Shown: positions 1-11,998 of the stretch, one piece after another
How positions within the stretch are numbered: position 1 is the stretch's first letter
How the letters are laid out: each line of letters starts with the position of its first letter
From: Lepidurus packardi
Taxonomy: Eukaryota > Arthropoda > Branchiopoda > Notostraca > Triopsidae
DNA: 64,000 nt
NCBI GenBank assembly: GCA_023053545.1
Contig: JAKZAN010000006.1
Span: 8,505,851-8,569,850, forward strand
Reading direction: 5' to 3'
The notes under the pieces: model-generated
The model's input: only the letters and a program-made list of their open reading frames with translations
Told to the model about the DNA's origin: nothing
Database searches by the model: none
Made by a program: the position numbers and the translations under genes

Positions 1-3000
1 CCGTTTAATTGGGTGGGGAAGAAATCAGTTCACAAAACTAACGTAAGTGCTGACATAAGAAATATCAGCATAGAAAGCTACCAATAAAAACAGAATACAA
101 TTTTAGCAATTGATCTTATTTTTACCTATGAGTCCTCAAAATTCAAACTCTGCACGATATAGTAAGCTTTTGTCACAGCTAATAACAAACGTTTACCAAC
201 GTTGATCTGCTACCCTGTCCTATTGATCCTACAGACGTGACGTCACAAGCCCAAAAACTATCACGTGCTGGTACGTTCTAACCCGTTTTGTGATCCAATT
301 TGCCCACTTCTGAGAATCTCATGAAAGGAGCACGAACGACCTGGCCGATGGCAATATGTCCTTATCTCCCACCCACCAAACCCACCCCAAAATAACACAG
401 CCCTTATGGGAAAAACCCGAGCCAAGCTCAGCAACCCACCCTCCCACTGGCAAGGCTAAAGTCTGGACGATATATTAAGCTGTTGTCACAGCTAATAAGT
501 TTGGCAGTATGAGTATAATCTTAGGATCAAAGTGCGGAGTTTGATATCGCCTCGAGTTGGATATCGCTTTAACCTTTAGATTACATAAGGATATGCCTGT
601 ACTAACAATGCACTTAACACAAGATTAATTAGCAGGTAATATACTTATTATCATGATAATTACTTTAAAACGAAGATATACGCATAAACCCTTATTTGTT
701 CATTTCGATCAAATAGACTGGCACAGCTAACAAATGAGAAAACAAAAAACCCAACGTAACTGGCTTGAACTTGGGGGATAACGGTAAACGGCCCGAATTG
801 CCTATGCTGAAGGATGAAAAGACAATTTTCTTCCTTTTTAACCATGCAAATAAGTGTCGTAAGATACGACGGGTAAAGAAGAAGGGGGTAATACATTGCA
901 ACAATTGCAAAATATGGTTAGTTGCACCATTACTTATTTGCATTTAAGCAACACAAAAGATGTGTAGTTGGCTTATCTTTCCAAAAGCCAATTTGCTTAT
1001 TCGCACTTCACGCTGCGAGGAAATAATTGATGTTCAGTCAAGGTAATATATATCTTGGCGTTGTATGACCTTGTGTCCTTGTCCTGAACACGAAAGGCCG
1101 AAGCTTATGTTCGGGTCATAAGTTATAAGACACAATCTGTCCGATGAACATTAAACCAGTTTGGTCTTATCAGGAAGTCTCCTTGGAATTTCTTCAAGGC
1201 GAGCGAGCACACATCTTTACCTCGAAGCTATCAACTCGATGTAAAATGTGGATTGCTCCTTTCGCCAATATCTTTACCAAAAACCCTTCCGCTTGCACCC
1301 AGGCAAGATCTCTTAGCAAAATTAGATATTGGTAATGATAAAAAGATGTACAACTTTAAAAACTTCAGACAAAAGAAAGGAAAAACGGGGTTTCGTAGGG
1401 AAACATCTCTTGCAAAAGTTGGTGAGGCTTTTTCCACCCTCGGGGAAACCAGAATAGCTTTGAAAGAAACACTCGATGGCGATGCTGAATTTCTTAGCTT
1501 TATTCATTCAAAGAAATGCCGGTCTTGGCTTAGGCTCGAGGGTGAAGATGCTCACGCCTTGATCAGTTTCGGCCTTGGAACTGCGGGGAAATTTCCCTTT
1601 CCTTGTCTGCATCTTTCACGTGGAAATGTGCCATACCAACCTACTTCGTTCTTTTTGTTATGTCGGTTTCCCTGCTCCCTTAATTAAAACATAAGTTGTT
1701 ATTTAGACATAGATAAAGGCCGACCATATTTGGTCAGAGAAAGGTTGGCCCTTGTGAATGTTGTTTCATTGGGAAAATATGCCAAAGACAGGAACTGCTT
1801 TGCTTAACATTACAGAAGAGTACACCATGATTATGCAGATTTGGTATGTTTTCCAATGCTGACAGAGTTACTATAAAGCACAACGAGAGAAGTATGAAGA
1901 AAAGCCAAGGAGCCTAAGCTTTGGTGCCGAAATTCGCAGCATGCGCTATATGATGAAAAGATAAATTGATTCCAGAAATTTAAAAAATCTTTGCTTTGAA
2001 AGCTTAGGTAACACATGTCGGTGGTATTGCACCTGGCCATCCTCTTTTTCGGTCCCGGAAACTTGCCTTCATATTTCCTCTCGTCTTGAAAAACTTTCTT
2101 CTAAGAAGGCTCAGAAACAAAAAGGAACTTTTCAAGGAGTCGTTTAGACTTTTACTGAAGAGAACTCGTAATACCAAGCCGATGCCTTAATCACTTTCAC
2201 TGAACTGCAGATTTGCCTACTTGGATTTCAGAGTCATCCTTGAAAGCTACTTCATCACTTCATTAGAATTGCATTTTCAGTACAGATCTCTCTACGCGCA
2301 TAGGGTCTTACAATGCAAATCAGATTTGCGAAATTCGAGATTTGCGAAATTTTGCGAGAAATTGCGAAATAAGATCTGAAAACAATTCGTGTGCGCCAAA
2401 AACCAGGTATCTTCCTTTAGTAACTCTGACACGTTAGCTTTTGATAATTTGTTTTGAAAAAATATGCTTTCCCTTTTGTGGTACTATTTCGACGAAGGTA
2501 TCCCGGAGAGCGAATTATTGGGAGGGGGGAGTTACCAGGGAGGCACGTCGAAATGCGGCTTCAGCGAGCAAGTTTTTCATGGAGCAAAAAACAAGCCAAC
2601 ACTGAAATGCCTTTCTTGCTTTTCCGTTAAAAATGAAAAAAACAAGCTTATGCCCTCATAATTTTAAAACACCGTCTATTTATCCGTAATTTAGAAGTGT
2701 CGTTAATGTGTTTCGGTTTTGGTCATGTAGCAGTTGAGCGCAGGGAAAACAAGTGATCATTTCCAATGGTAATACACGTATTCTTTTACCTTGGATTTAT
2801 TATAGGAGGAGGTTTCCGTAGGAGTTTGCATACATAAGAGTGCATGGTGTATAATGAAACGTGCTTTTTGAGGTGCCTGGGAAAAGGTCGAAAGGTGTAT
2901 ACGTAAAAGAAATTTTACCACCTTCGCTTCGACAAAAAATAAGCCAAATGCGCCATGCGTTCAAATACTGTGCTTATAAAAAAATGGATGTTTAACGTAG

Positions 3001-5612
3001 TGAAAGTTTAGTTATACCATACTTTTAATACGAAGGCGATTGCGGTTCATGTGGTGGTCAGAATGTGTACATTCATTTTAAAAGTTTATTACTAAATCTT
3101 TTAAATGACCCCCACTTTATGTCCTTCCCAGTCTTGGGTTTTTCGGTGTCGAACCTTTTGTTTTATGATAAGTCAGCAATGGTTTTTTGACAATTGATGA
3201 GGAGTAGGAATGCTATAGTTCGTCAAGTTGTGGTCTACAATAGGCACGCAACAAACAACCTTGAATTATGTGCAGGTAAATAGGCACCTGAGTGTAAGCA
3301 TCGCTACACCCTGATGGGTTTCTTATGGTCAACGGACAAAGTGGTGGAAATCATGCTTGTGCGCCCTATAGGAGAAACGCGTAAGCCTGCTTTCAGCTAA
3401 ATGTAGCGCTGGAAAGTTTAACTGAACCGCGGAGCATTTTAACTGTTAGGCCCATAACATTAAAAGCAAAAGTAGCCTTGCCTGGAGCGGCAGAAGGCCT
3501 CCTTTGGGCTGTGGGTCAACGGCGAACCAAGAAGAGAAGGGAAGATCGGAAATAGCACGCAAACGAAGAACGTGTGATGCTCTTCCTGTATAGAGATTTA
3601 GGTACTTCTTCAAGTTGAAACCTGATGCAGTGTAGAGAACTTCAAATTTTACCTACGGTAACGAAGAATGTCGGCTCCGTTTGCCTTTTTCCCCTGAACC
3701 GTTTCACGCTGAAATGTTCGAACATAATGCGAAAAGCTCTAATTAACCCTTCGGAAAAAACTTGGCAATTTTATAAATAAATAAAGTGGTACCTTTTGTG
3801 CCAATAAATATTGTAAAAATAATCAATATAACAATATTGACTTTTAATATTATAATTCAAATGTGACATTTCAACATGTCAATTTTCAATTCAATTCAAT
3901 ATTACAAGTACATAATTCGTGGGGAATTACGAGCAGAAAAGATATCGTACCACGCTATTCAGTTGTAATCCCCTCGTAAAATAGGATCGTATTGAAGAAT
4001 AGTAAGACCCTACAATGTCTTGATACCGAATTAATACTAAAGTTAAAAGTTTAGTACTATAAGTTAAAAGGTTATTTGCTATGTGACGAGGTAAGTGACG
4101 AAATTATGTAAAGGGGTTTTGTAGAGGTATTCAAGGTCAAACGCACAAATAAACAGTAAACAAGTGACAGAGTTATCGTTGAAAACAGTCCTTAGAATTC
4201 TGAAGTGCAAAAGGGTTGCAATCTTGACAAGCTACAGACCAAAGAGAGGACCATTTGTACCTCACGTAGGTATAATAGCACATGTACTCAAATGCAGTGG
4301 TCTTGTCTCAGCAGAGTGGTCTCTGGAATTGCTTATGTGTCTCATAGGGTAAGGAAAGGCCGTATAACTGGTTTCTGCGTAAGTCTAGCTTTTTCCTGAC
4401 AATGGTTCTTCTGAGATAAAACCCATGTTGCACAGATTCGAAGATGCTATATAATGGCAAGACAGAAAGGAAAGGTGTGGGGCGCATGCAAATGAAACCT
4501 AATCACACGAGTTCCTCCAGGAATGCAACAGCAGCAATCGAAAAGCTTATAAGTCTATGACGTTTGCAATTTTTCTTTGTTTCGTTAATCTTCGAATATT
4601 TGTACGGATATTTGATTTTTATCCAAGAAGTATAAGCTAATTCATAAGCATGAAAACAAAATGATAAGGCGTCTGCAGCCTAAAAATCTTCAGCGGCCTG
4701 AAGCATGAGCTTTGATGCAACTTGTGGGAGGATCAATTTGTGGATGTGGATGGCCCTGTCGCCTGTTCCTGGTGGGTTTTGAGGGGTTGTGATGCACGGA
4801 TGATTAATGGGTTTTGAATTCTTAAGTTAGTTTATCTGCTTTTGAAAGCGTTGAACTTACCCTTATACGACTTTACCACATGGTTGTAGAGAAGTTCACC
4901 TTCACTTTCTGGACTTGTAAGACATTCTGTATACTGTGGGTCTTACAGCAAATGAGGCATTACTATAACTATGGATAATGTCCATTTTCGTTAGTATGTC
5001 ATTATTGAGAGTTCACATATAACGACCTTACTTCTTTTCAATGCTGTTTATGGCATAAACTTTAGGTTTTTAGGTTTAATTTCGTTTTCTCTCCTGCATT
5101 AAAAAAAAATCCCAAAAAGTACACTTGTTGGACCTTAAGCATATAGCGTGACTGAGTGCAAATTACACCAAGTCACCCTGACCCATCTCGCTATTTTTTT
5201 AAAATCTGTTGTAGGTTAGTTACGCATTTATTAGTAACGCCAAACTTGAGTGAACACGTAGATCCATCTTTTTTTGTTAAAGCTGTGTAACAATTTGCAT
5301 CAGGGTGCAAGATTCGATTTGGATTACCTCGACGGTACCATCTATCAGGAAAAGCAGACTCCTTATTCTTTTTCTTTTTTATCTGTACAGGAATTGTTGC
5401 ACAACTATTTAACAATAAATTTCTTCTGTGCTATTCGCTTCGTTTTATAAAGGTCGTGTCGTGTATCTCATTGTGAAGTTTAGGACATACGCTCCGCCCA
5501 TTACGATTCTTCCAGCTCTTCGTGTTCGAAAGTGCCTCGAGGAGAAGACGTTACGTCTCTACCTCCCAAAAGCCCTTCATGGAGGTTTCTTTCACTTTCG
5601 TCTTCTCGCATG
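1..5612. other. Intergenic stretch without a recognisable gene
   Basis: I see no splice-flanked coding exon, tRNA or known protein family here. The longest open frame (1253-1687 +) reads as low-information sequence with no domain. The stretch holds a 35-bp direct repeat (151-185 and 464-498) and an AT-rich block near 3770-3930. It ends at the promoter of the chitin-binding gene. Distant regulatory sites or an unseen non-coding RNA cannot be excluded. Confidence 0.5.
151..498. repeat. 35-bp imperfect direct repeat, two copies
   Basis: Positions 151-185 and 464-498 are the same 35-bp sequence with three mismatches, both ending in TTGTCACAGCTAATAA. The copies are 313 bp apart start to start. 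No flanking similarity is obvious, so this may be a remnant of a dispersed repeat or a local duplication. Confidence 0.6.
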
Positions 5613-5649
5613 TATAAAAGCCGAGGAGAGATCCCAGAAATGCATCAGT
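5613..5649 (+). promoter_or_regulatory. TATA box and initiator of the chitin-binding gene
   Basis: TATAAAA starts at 5613. An arthropod-type initiator TCAGT lies at 5645-5649, placing the likely start base about 34 bp downstream of the TATA box and about 73 bp before the ATG at 5720. This is the clearest core promoter in the window and suits a strongly expressed, tissue-specific secreted protein. Confidence 0.6.
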
Positions 5650-5719
5650 CTACTGCCAATCTCGGTATTTGCCTAACTGTGAAGTGCATCTTCTTTTAAA
5701 ATCTTAAAACTCAAGGAAA

Positions 5720-6291
5720 ATGAACAAGCTCGCTCTTTGCTTCGGTGTTGCCCTCATTGCTGTCGCTGCTGCCTGGCCTGCCAGAGTAAAAAAAACAAAC
5801 TACTTCTTCGTTATTTAATACGAATAGCCTCGATTTTCGTATGATTTATTAATATCAAAATTTCAGGTTGCTCGTCAAGCTGGTACCATTGAAGAACGAC
5901 TCGGCTTGCCCAGCAATGCCACCGCCATCCGACCGAACATCGTTGACTCCTTTAGTTGCATTGACCGCATCTATGGATACTACGCTGACGTTGCTAACGA
6001 GTGCCAGATCTTCCACGTCTGCTTGCCCCTTCAATTCCCTGATGGTCGTTCCGAAATCGCTAAGTGGAGTTTCATCTGCCCCTTGGAGACCATCTTCAAC
6101 CAGGTACAAAAAAAAAAAAAGTACTCAGTACTCTGTTTTAAATAATGTTATTTTGATCTACAATTCTGTCTTCTCAGGAATCGATGACATGCGCCCGGCC
6201 TGAAGATGCTGTCCCTTGCGAAGAAGCACCCAAGTTGTACAACTTGAACGAGAACTTCGGCAAGACTACCGCCAAGCCCTTGACTAGTTAA
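5720..6291 (+). CDS. Small secreted chitin-binding (CBM14/peritrophin-A type) protein
   Basis: There are three exons, 5720-5785, 5867-6103 and 6178-6291, with introns of 81 and 74 bp in frame throughout, giving about 138 residues. Exon 1 encodes a signal peptide (MNKLALCFGVALIAVAAAWP). The mature part has one cysteine-containing domain with the spacing and aromatic residues of CBM14: Cys, IDRIYGYYADVANEC, FHVC, a Trp, FICP, MTC and a last Cys. By family knowledge such proteins bind chitin in the peritrophic matrix or cuticle. There is no enzymatic domain, so the role is probably structural. The start is fixed by the signal peptide and the TATA promoter upstream. I cannot name an orthologue. 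Confidence 0.85.
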
Positions 6292-7763
6292 ATGATCCAA
6301 CCTTCCATCTATGATCCAAGCTGGTTTATTTGGTGATCCCTGCGGCGCAGTGGAGGAAGTTTTTAAGGCTTAGAAGACAAGATCATTTTTAGACGCTGTA
6401 ATATGTATAGATCGTTAAGCACTTCGTCTGCGTGGAAATACTTCTGTTGCAACATGTTTCGCCAATTCCAACAATACAACCCTTTTATATTCATGTAAAT
6501 AACTTGAGTTTCGGGGTTCGGCACGAGTCCTTGAACGAGGACAAGAATGTGTAGGACAACCTCTTCAAATTCAGGGGCTCTTACCCTTTCCTCAAGCATT
6601 TTTTTTTAATAAATAAATATCGTAGTATATTTGACGGAGGAGCGAAGAAGATCCAGGATCTCGGCATCACAGTTGGGTATGGTACCACATACTTCACACC
6701 TGCTTCGGAGCGAAGCTCATTTGCATATGTACACGGGAAGGAAAGCTTTCGCCGGACGTGATGAGCCAAATGTTGCATACAAACTGTCTGGCTATGTTTG
6801 GATCGAAAGTAAATTACTGTAACGCTTATTTTGTCATTCAGAGCCGAAAAGAAAAAACAAAATAATTCCGGTGTGATTGGATTCTGTATGTAGTATTGTT
6901 GTGGTAGAACAAAACGAATGGCAAGTTCTTCGAGAACTTTGGACGTCACTTTGTCGGCAATTAGGAATTCGAATTTCTTCTATAATGATTTCAAAAGGAA
7001 CATAGCTTGTTTACGCACAGGTGAAAAAGCCGATGCCGCTCATATTCATAATCTATGCTTGCATTATTCAACGTTTGTTTGGACCACCCAACAAAATTAT
7101 CCTCTGTCTCACCGTGAGTGAAAGCTAAATTAGGCTTATACATGCAAGGAAAAAAATTTTCACCAACCATAATGCACTTGTAATGGTGCAATATTTCAAT
7201 GGAAAAGAAAGTCTATGAGAAATACCAAAGAAGGGTGCTTCTGCTTTTATGCCTCCTTCCTTTTTTACGACTTTTTGCGGTGAGGGTTACTGCTGAGATG
7301 TGTTTGCTAACGGAGAAAGCATTCAAGGGTTTTCGTAACCTTTGTGATTACAAATCACTTTCACTCTCCTTTTTAAGTGATACAACCACAATCAGACACC
7401 TGCTGCTTAACTTGTGCCTACGTCTCATAGATTTTTGAGAACTATACCGTGGGATTCAGAGCCGGACTTCCAAACAGTTGGCGTCGCTGACAATAGGCAT
7501 TATGAAGGCATGCAAGGCAACCCCGCATTTTTGGTATTAGGCGTGTGAGAACGCATAATCGCAAGGGGTAATATTCATGTTGGGTGCAACATCTATCGAA
7601 CAAACCCTCATTCCGAAGGCGCTAATCTGTTCGATAGAGCGGTTTTTATTATGTTTGACCATGGGTTACCGTAGCCGAATGCAGCTGATTTCACTCGCAA
7701 CACGCAGGCTTTTAGCTAACTTACAGGCAAAATTCCAGCAACTTTGGCGAGGAATTTGACGAA
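6292..7763. other. 3' flank of the chitin-binding gene and gene-free stretch
   Basis: An AATAAA hexamer at 6608-6613 could end the chitin-binding transcript, giving a 3' UTR of about 330 nt. The remainder to the tRNA has only short open frames, on both strands, with no domain or splice-flanked exon that I can recognise. Confidence 0.45.
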
Positions 7764-7835
7764 GGGGTTGTAGCTCAGAGGTAGAGCGCTCGCTTCGCAT
7801 GTGAGAAGTCCGGGGTTCAATCCCCCGCAGCTCCA
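7764..7835 (+). tRNA. tRNA-Ala (anticodon CGC)
   Basis: The 72-nt sequence folds as a full cloverleaf. It has a 7-bp acceptor stem with two G-T pairs, a D arm closed by GCTC/GAGC, a 5-bp anticodon stem around the loop TTCGCAT (anticodon CGC) and a T arm CGGGG/CCCCG with loop TTCAATC. The T-arm carries the B box and the D arm the A box. The acceptor region resembles other alanine tRNAs. There is no intron. A T-run at 7842-7846 fits an RNA polymerase III stop. Confidence 0.95.
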
Positions 7836-7841
7836 ATTTGC

Positions 7842-7846
7842 TTTTT
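7842..7846 (+). terminator. Pol III T-run terminator of the tRNA
   Basis: Five T residues lie seven bases past the tRNA 3' end, the usual arrangement for RNA polymerase III termination. Confidence 0.6.
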
Positions 7847-8100
7847 CCTCGCACGTCTACTGCATTTTTTGCAGTCAATTACTTTGTTTATTGTACCGTG
7901 ATATTTAAAATTAATGTGCATATGCCACTTCAATAAAAATTCAAATGTGCCGCGTTTGCGGGATTGCTTTTGCCCAGTTGATTTACAGCGCTTCGTGTCA
8001 GTAAAGCGAACTTAACAAACAACTTGGAACGTCAAGAAATGGTCGCGTTTGCTTGTTTACCCTTGAAACTTGGCTTCAAAATTGATTAAGTTAATACAAT

Positions 8101-11100
8101 ATGGATAAGCGCACAATTAGCTCTTACCATTATACTGGACAGGTAAGTAACCAACTTAGTTTTCAAGATTTATTATTATCTTTTTACTGGTTTTATGCGT
8201 TTAATGCACTTAGCGGCTATAGCGACTTACTTGTTTTGTGATTTTTATGTTTAGCCCGTTATGGTCACAGGGAGGAATGTCCCAGAGTTTGTCAGGTTTC
8301 CTGCCCAAGGTCAGAGTTTCTGTCCTTCCTATGGCTATGGACATTATGGTTCTGGATATCCTTATCAAGATTTCTACGGTACAAACTACGGGCAACAGGT
8401 CCAAGATGGCTATTTACCATTTAATTTACGGTCCTTGCAGAATCCAAGCAGTTTTAGTCAGTCTTACAACCACTTGCCCGATTTACAGCATTCTTATCAG
8501 CGCATCCCAACCCCGAGACTGTACAAAGAACCCCACCACGAAAACGTAAAACATACCAGTTTCACACCTACTCCAGGAAACGATAGTGCCAGCTGTAGTC
8601 TTGCAAATTTAGAGACGCAACATGCTCCTCGTATAGAGGAAACCGCCGATAAAAAGACCAAAAAGAAACGAAAGAAGAAGAAAAAAAGCAATTCTACATC
8701 TAATGATAAGGCAGAGGCAGAAATTCCGAATGAAATTGGCGTTGCTTCAGAAAATCTACTTTCTTCCTGCAACTCTTTAAGTGCCCCAGATTTAGAAGAA
8801 TCTAATCGTGCAGGTATAGTACCTCATCCAGGAAAGCCAGCAGGGGCCAACAGCAACAAGTGGGTAAACAAACCAATTCAGCTTTACCGCAAGCAGAATG
8901 CAGCAGGAACCAAAAACAACTACAACGCAGAATTTCCTTCCTTAGATAACAAATCAACTTCGAGTACTCAAACTATGGAAACTTTAGTCCAAAAGTCAAG
9001 AATAGAATCCGCTTCACCCAGTTTTGCAGAGAAACTTAAAAAGTCAGGAGAAAATGTCCCACTCGTCAGGAAACATGCGGAAGCACCATTCTTGGATTGG
9101 AGAGATCAGCGTACCAAAACTGTAAAAACGTCTAACGAAAAAATGTCGTTGCCAAGTGTCGAAACGGAAACGATTCACATCAAGAGATCCCTTTTAAAGC
9201 AGTCTTCTTTCCGTCAGAATGACCAGCCTCCTTTAACGCCACATGAAGGCTCGGAAGAAGACAAACCTGTCGAGGAAACGTCTTCACAAAAGGAGAAGGG
9301 ATGGGTTACCGTTTCAAAGCATAATTCCAGATTTATGCAGAGTCATATGCAAACAATAATCGAACCGGAGAAAGTCAAATCTAACGCCGTTTCAGTTTCG
9401 CCGGTATCAGACAATGAGGCCAGCAATCATAAAAAACCTGCAGTAGTTCTCACCCCTGAAGCTCGAGCCAAACTTAAAGCCAAAAGAAAAGCCAAACGCG
9501 AACAGATGAAGGGGGAAAAGAAAATACTCCGCGAAACGAAGATTCGGATGGAACGACTGGCGCCCAAGGACCAAAAAGTCCGCATGATTACCCCCCAAAT
9601 TATGAGCAATTATAACAAACCTGTTCAAAATCCCCGCCCAGAAGATTACATACCTGACTCTCTACAAGATTTCCCTACATTAGAATATTCAAGCAAGCCT
9701 AATGGTGAATGCTCTGCGCCCGGCTCATCATCTTATAGCGCAGCATTACAAAGACTGACAATGCTAACTAAGAACGTTGAAGAACCTGTCCAGGCTTGTT
9801 CGTCTTCTGTAAGCAAAAAATTGAAACGCAAAGACCCCATGGAGTTCAATTTATTTGACACGGCTTCTACCAAATCACAGTTAAAGGCAGCCAAGCAGGA
9901 ACGCAGGAAAAACGCTTTGTTGAAGAACAAAGTTCAAAAATGTCGGGATGCGGTTAAGATCGTGGCTAACCCGTTGGATTCTTCGGCTCCTAGTTTCTCG
10001 CGAGGCAAAATCCGTCAGAAGAAGAAACGCTTAACGTATGTGGAGAAAGCGCAACTACGGGAAAAACTTCGGAAACAGGCTGTCAGCAAAATGATTAACG
10101 AAAAATGGGACCCCAGTGACACCAATTTGGATGAACTAATTGCGTTGCTAGGCAGCAAACTTACCAGTCAGGGCAGAATCAAAATGAAAGAAGAATTAGA
10201 AGCTATACTAGCCTTGTATAATGCCCAACGTGCCCAACTTGCTTCAGCATGTGCCCCCAAAGTTCCTGCCGAGGGAGTCAAGCTTCACAGTCGTCGGTTC
10301 CGCGAGTAGGAAAACTTAATGTTATATCCTGTAGCGTCCTTTCGACTCATTCTATTCATGTTCTTTCCCTTTCCTTTTTTCTTTTGGGGGGGGTTATATA
10401 GTTACTGCGATCAGTTGCTCAAAGACGATATCGACGATCTTCTGACCCATTTGCTGTCGGAATTACATAGGTTCCAGGACCGAGCCTATATTTTGGATCC
10501 TATCAAAGCCAGATCTAAGCGGCGCTTGCTTCTTGGTCTGAAAGAAGTTACCAAACAAGTTGTACGCAAACGGGTTAAGATTGTAATACTCGTACCGGAT
10601 ATTCAGGCGTGTCCGGGCACAGGTAACGAAAGAAAGGAACGACTCTTGTCGATGTTTATAATCTACATCATTTTGAGAACAATGAACTGTGTTCAATGTT
10701 TTGTTAATAGATGATAAGGGGCCTTTCATTTGCATGCAAACTTTTGGTCATGACGTCACAGACGTATTATGGCCTGGTTTTCGCCGCTGATTACCATGGG
10801 TACTTGTTTTATTTCCGTGCGGATGCTAACACGTCTGTGACGTCAGAAAGCCACATGATCCTATTTCTTATTTTGTTTATATTTATTTCATTAATAGCTT
10901 AATTAGTTTTTTCGAGCAGGATGAAAAGAAACATATAACTAGGAACGAGCTTTGTTTGATATGTTTAAAAAAAAATGCAATTTTTTTGGGTACTCCTTAA
11001 TGAAGGAGTCTTAACCATATTCTCTGATGAACATTTTAATAAAGGTGGCTTGGATGAAGCGGTAGCCCGACTATTAGACGCCGCACGTTCCCAAAACTTA

Positions 11101-11474
11101 CCCATCATTTATGGTCTTAGTCGGCGAAAGTTGGGTAAATTATTGAAGAAAAAGGTCCCGGCAAGTTGTTGTGGAATTCTAAATTACCAAAGCATGGAGG
11201 TAAGGGATGTTTTTTTTTCTCATGCTGGTAGCGTATCTAGTTTGGAAAAGCTAATCTTGGTGTGTTTCTTGCTGGCTGCTTGAATACTTTTTTAAAATGA
11301 CGCAATTAGGAAACTTTCCGCAAGTTGTGGAAGCTGGTTGAGCAAGCAAGAGCCGAGTACGAAGCGAAGTATCAGCAAATGTATGAAGGTAGCAGTAGTG
11401 AGAAGCCTAATGCGCCAATCGACGGAAATGTGATTGAAATACTTTGCGACAACGTTCGAACAGTATCACTGTAA
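8101..11474 (+). CDS. SECISBP2: SECIS-binding protein 2 (L7Ae-family RNA-binding protein)
   Basis: There are five exons, 8101-8142, 8255-10305, 10402-10622, 11045-11199 and 11310-11474, giving about 877 residues. The protein binds the SECIS hairpin in selenoprotein mRNAs and recruits the factors that read UGA as selenocysteine. The long second exon encodes a low-complexity N-terminal region with Lys-rich tracts, then NPLDSSAP and HSRRFRDYC, which match the conserved segment before the RNA-binding domain in vertebrate SBP2. Exons 3-5 encode the L7Ae domain (RFQDRAY, DPIKARSKRRLLLGLKEV, GGLDEAV, LSRRKLGKLLKKKVPAS). It matches SECISBP2 and its paralogue SECISBP2L about equally by eye; arthropods usually have one. 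The start is the only upstream ATG joined in frame. Its presence implies that this animal makes selenoproteins. Confidence 0.92.
10751..10845. repeat. 15-bp inverted repeat with CRE cores in a SECISBP2 intron
   Basis: TGACGTCACAGACGT at 10751-10765 is repeated exactly in inverted form at 10831-10845, with 65 bp between. Each arm holds the palindromic CRE core TGACGTCA. It lies inside the 422-bp third intron, which is long for this gene. It could be a foldback-element end or paired bZIP sites. Confidence 0.6.
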
Positions 11475-11918
11475 TACTTTATAGCCATACATCGTTCCAT
11501 AGAGAGCTACATTCAAAATACTGTCTCTCGTTCCTGTTTTTGTTGAAACCATGTACGTACATAATCAACGTTCATAAAATGTATACCTCTTCTTTATGTA
11601 ACAAGATTTTCCTAAGAAGGAAATTCCTAGAAATAATTACGCCTAAATTTTTCTATTTACATTTTGGATACTGATATTGAAGACAGTGCGACAACTTGCT
11701 GTCGGATCAGATGTCCTGGTTAACAAAGTAAGGTTACGGGAAACTTATTTGGCTGCCGGGAAGGAAGGGGGGAATGAATTTTGTACGTTTTAGATATTGC
11801 CTTGCCAAACTACCGGAAGCAGGCGACATTTAAGAACAGGAATGACGCGGGGACTAGGACGATTGTAGTGTACACCACTCGGAGCACAGAAACAGGGCAG
11901 GAGTTTCGCGGATCTCCA

Positions 11919-11940
11919 AATAAATACTTATACATTTATT
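11919..11940. promoter_or_regulatory. Facing poly(A) signals of SECISBP2 and SNX19
   Basis: AATAAA on the plus strand (11919-11924) lies 445 bp past the SECISBP2 stop. AATAAA on the minus strand (11935-11940 read as TTTATT) lies about 60 bp past the SNX19 stop. Each cleavage site should fall near or beyond the other signal, so the two mRNAs probably overlap at their 3' ends. Confidence 0.5.
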
Positions 11941-11998
11941 TAGCCCCTTTGTAGTCTATTATACTGATAAGACAAGGATAAAATCCAGAGCAGCAGCC

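Noticed and set aside
1253..1687. 144-codon plus-strand ORF
   Set aside because: It has no domain, no splice context and shifting composition; overlapping frames on the other strand are similarly long. Probably chance.
10975..11283. Separate 102-codon ORF
   Set aside because: Its middle is exon 4 of SECISBP2 (L7Ae domain); both ends read into introns.
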